Positions 62,834 to 64,000 of a stretch of DNA of 64,000 bases are shown in pieces (position 1 is the stretch's first letter; each line of letters begins with the position of its first letter). The notes beneath the pieces were generated by a model. It was not told the origin of the DNA. It did not search any database and saw only the letters and a program-made list of their open reading frames with translations. This DNA comes from Rhodococcus sp. HM1. GTDB taxonomy: Bacteria; Actinomycetota; Actinomycetes; Mycobacteriales; Mycobacteriaceae. The position numbers were made by a program, and so were the translations under genes. The stretch is from assembly GCF_023218075.1 (NCBI RefSeq), contig NZ_JALPTB010000003.1, positions 1 through 64,000 on the forward strand, given 5' to 3'.

Positions 62834-63781
62834 TCACCGGCTTTCGTGTGCGGGAACCTTCGGGCTGTAGTGGATGGGCAGGTCGCGGCGGTCGAGCGGC
62901 GGCAGGTTCCGCGCCGGGGTGTGCACGAGCGGCGCATCGCCCGGGATCCGGCCGGCTTCCCGGTCCCACCCGGCGCGGGCCCGCGGATGGTAGCGATAAC
63001 GCCACGGCACGAGCCGGGTACCGAGACCGATCGCCCGGCCGATCACCCGGTGCAGCCGCTCCTCCGGGCGTGACCACGACAGGCCGAGCAGGTGGCGCAC
63101 GGGCTGGTCGTAGAGGCCGACGGTCAGCCACAGGAATCCGCGGGTGACGACCGAACGCACGGCCCGCCAGACCGGTGCCGGAAACCACCGGAGGAACGGC
63201 GGCCGGTCGAGCTGCGACAGGTCGAGGACGTCCCGGGTGGCCTTGTTGTCCTCGAGAACGTTCCGGCACATGTGGTCCCAGTACTCGAGGAACGCCTCCC
63301 ACGACTCGGGGACCGGGCGCATCGACATCCCGTAGAGGCGGTACCACTGCACGTGTTCGTCGAACAGCCGGTGCTTGTCGGCGAGTGACAGCGGGCCGTC
63401 GAACCATTCGATCGACACGACCAGGCTGTAGAAGAAGGTGGCGTGTGCCCAGTAGAACGTGTCCGGGTCCAGCGCGTGGTACTTGCGGCCGCGGGCGTCG
63501 ACGCCCTTGATGGTGTCGTGGTATCCGCGCACCTGGCGTGCGGTCTCGGCGGCACGGGGTCCGTCGAACACGACGCCGTAGATCGGATACAGCGATCGGT
63601 ACAACCGTTCCCAGCGTTCGTCGAAGAACTTCGAATGCTGTTCGACGCCGGCGCCGAGGCCCGGATGCATGTTCTGCATCGACCCGGCCCACGGCCCGAA
63701 CAGCATGCCGCGCCACCCGCCGAAGTACTTCCAGGTGAGCGAATCCGGCCCGAGCGGCACCGGCGAGTTCTGACTACGCAT
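62834..63781 (-). CDS. MpaB/DUF2236-family oxygenase
   Basis: A 315-residue protein of the latex-clearing-protein-related DUF2236 family, heme b-containing oxygenases that include MpaB. Family features: WRGMLFGPWAGSMQNMHPGLGAGVEQHSKFF, RVRGYHDTIKG-like QVRGYHDTIKGVDARGRKYHALDPDTFYWAHATFFYSLVVSIEWF. ATG at 63781 chosen; an in-frame start at 63841 would add 20 residues into the divergent promoter. Divergent from a TetR regulator, which likely controls it. Confidence 0.8.
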   Translation of the reverse strand: MRSQNSPVPLGPDSLTWKYFGGWRGMLFGPWAGSMQNMHPGLGAGVEQHSKFFDERWERLYRSLYPIYGVVFDGPRAAETARQVRGYHDTIKGVDARGRKYHALDPDTFYWAHATFFYSLVVSIEWFDGPLSLADKHRLFDEHVQWYRLYGMSMRPVPESWEAFLEYWDHMCRNVLEDNKATRDVLDLSQLDRPPFLRWFPAPVWRAVRSVVTRGFLWLTVGLYDQPVRHLLGLSWSRPEERLHRVIGRAIGLGTRLVPWRYRYHPRARAGWDREAGRIPGDAPLVHTPARNLPPLDRRDLPIHYSPKVPAHESR

Positions 63782-63831
63782 GTTGTCAGAGTAGAATTCC
63801 GGCGCGCAGGGGTCAACGACAGGATCGAGCC

Positions 63832-64000
63832 GTGGAACCAACGCGCCGCAGTTGGGCGGGCACCGCCCTCGAGGAGCGTCGGCGCGTGAGACGCGAGGCC
63901 CTTCTGGAGGCGGGAATAGAGCTGCTCGGGGCCGTCGACCGGTCGGCCTCGAACGTGCGAGCGGTGTGCCGCGCTGCCGGACTCACCGAACGGTATTTCT
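63832..64000 (+). CDS. TetR-family regulator, truncated by the window edge
   Basis: From a GTG at 63832 the visible 56 residues read ERRRVRREALLEAGIELLG, then RAVCRAAGLTERYF, the N-terminal helix-turn-helix of TetR regulators. It diverges from the MpaB-family gene, and the 50-base gap between the two starts would hold its operator. Confidence 0.8.
   Translation, partial: MEPTRRSWAGTALEERRRVRREALLEAGIELLGAVDRSASNVRAVCRAAGLTERYF

Overview
The window is high-GC actinobacterial DNA, most consistent with a Rhodococcus. The evidence is GTG/TTG starts, dense 4-nt (ATGA/GTGA) gene overlaps, an MspA-type porin, an ESX-type gene set, and an alcohol dehydrogenase that I recognise as the R. ruber ADH-A type. 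The backbone follows, in order, what I remember of Mycobacterium tuberculosis Rv3356c to Rv3302c: folD, DUF3017, metX, icd, trpS, yhjD, sdhBADC, cdd, deoA, add, an Rv3311-like gene, upp, pmmB, deoD, amiB1, amiA1, an Rv3304-like gene, lpdA and glpD.

Left part (1-7.1 kb): a TnpB-type element (probably cut by the window edge) has truncated a winged-helix protein gene. It is followed by a pentapeptide-repeat protein, folD, DUF3017, metX read leftward from a SAM-IV riboswitch and two tiny leader ORFs, and icd.

Accessory catabolic island (7.1-29.8 kb, between icd and xth/trpS): four coordinated blocks. (a) A leftward operon of iclR, a CaiB-type CoA-transferase, a citryl-CoA-lyase-like protein and an aconitase, divergent from an MHS transporter and an MmgE/PrpD protein. 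(b) A leftward eight-gene operon of P450, ferredoxin, ferredoxin reductase, PcaH-like and PcaG-like intradiol dioxygenase subunits, an enoyl-CoA hydratase homologue, a thioesterase and a flavin reductase fused to an IclR-like sensor domain. (c) A divergent second MHS transporter. (d) A rightward operon of a second CoA-transferase, a second lyase homologue, an AMP-forming acyl-CoA ligase and a group D flavin monooxygenase/acyl-CoA-dehydrogenase-like protein, ended by a convergent marR. Seven copies of one 16-bp palindrome (TGTTG-N6-CAACA type) sit in the promoters of these blocks and of marR, which suggests one regulon. My inference is that an aromatic acid is demethylated or hydroxylated, cleaved by the intradiol enzyme to a polycarboxylate, and finished by CoA activation and citryl-CoA-lyase-like cleavage. 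The substrate is not identifiable from sequence.

Middle (29.9-37.5 kb): an MFS exporter, exonuclease III, a secreted barnase-like RNase with a barstar inhibitor, trpS, a YihY/BrkB membrane protein, a secreted protein of unknown function and the ADH-A-like alcohol dehydrogenase.

Right part (37.5-64 kb): succinate dehydrogenase; pyrimidine and purine salvage (cdd, deoA, add, upp, deoD, pmmB); a small ESX-associated operon (EspC-like, WXG-NlpC/P60, two YbaB-like proteins); a porin; two M20 amidohydrolases; a decayed ABC-ATPase tail; an LpdA-type flavoprotein; an aminotransferase with a structured leader; glpK/glpD; and an MpaB-type oxygenase divergent from a TetR gene that runs off the right edge. 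I saw no tRNA, rRNA or CRISPR array.
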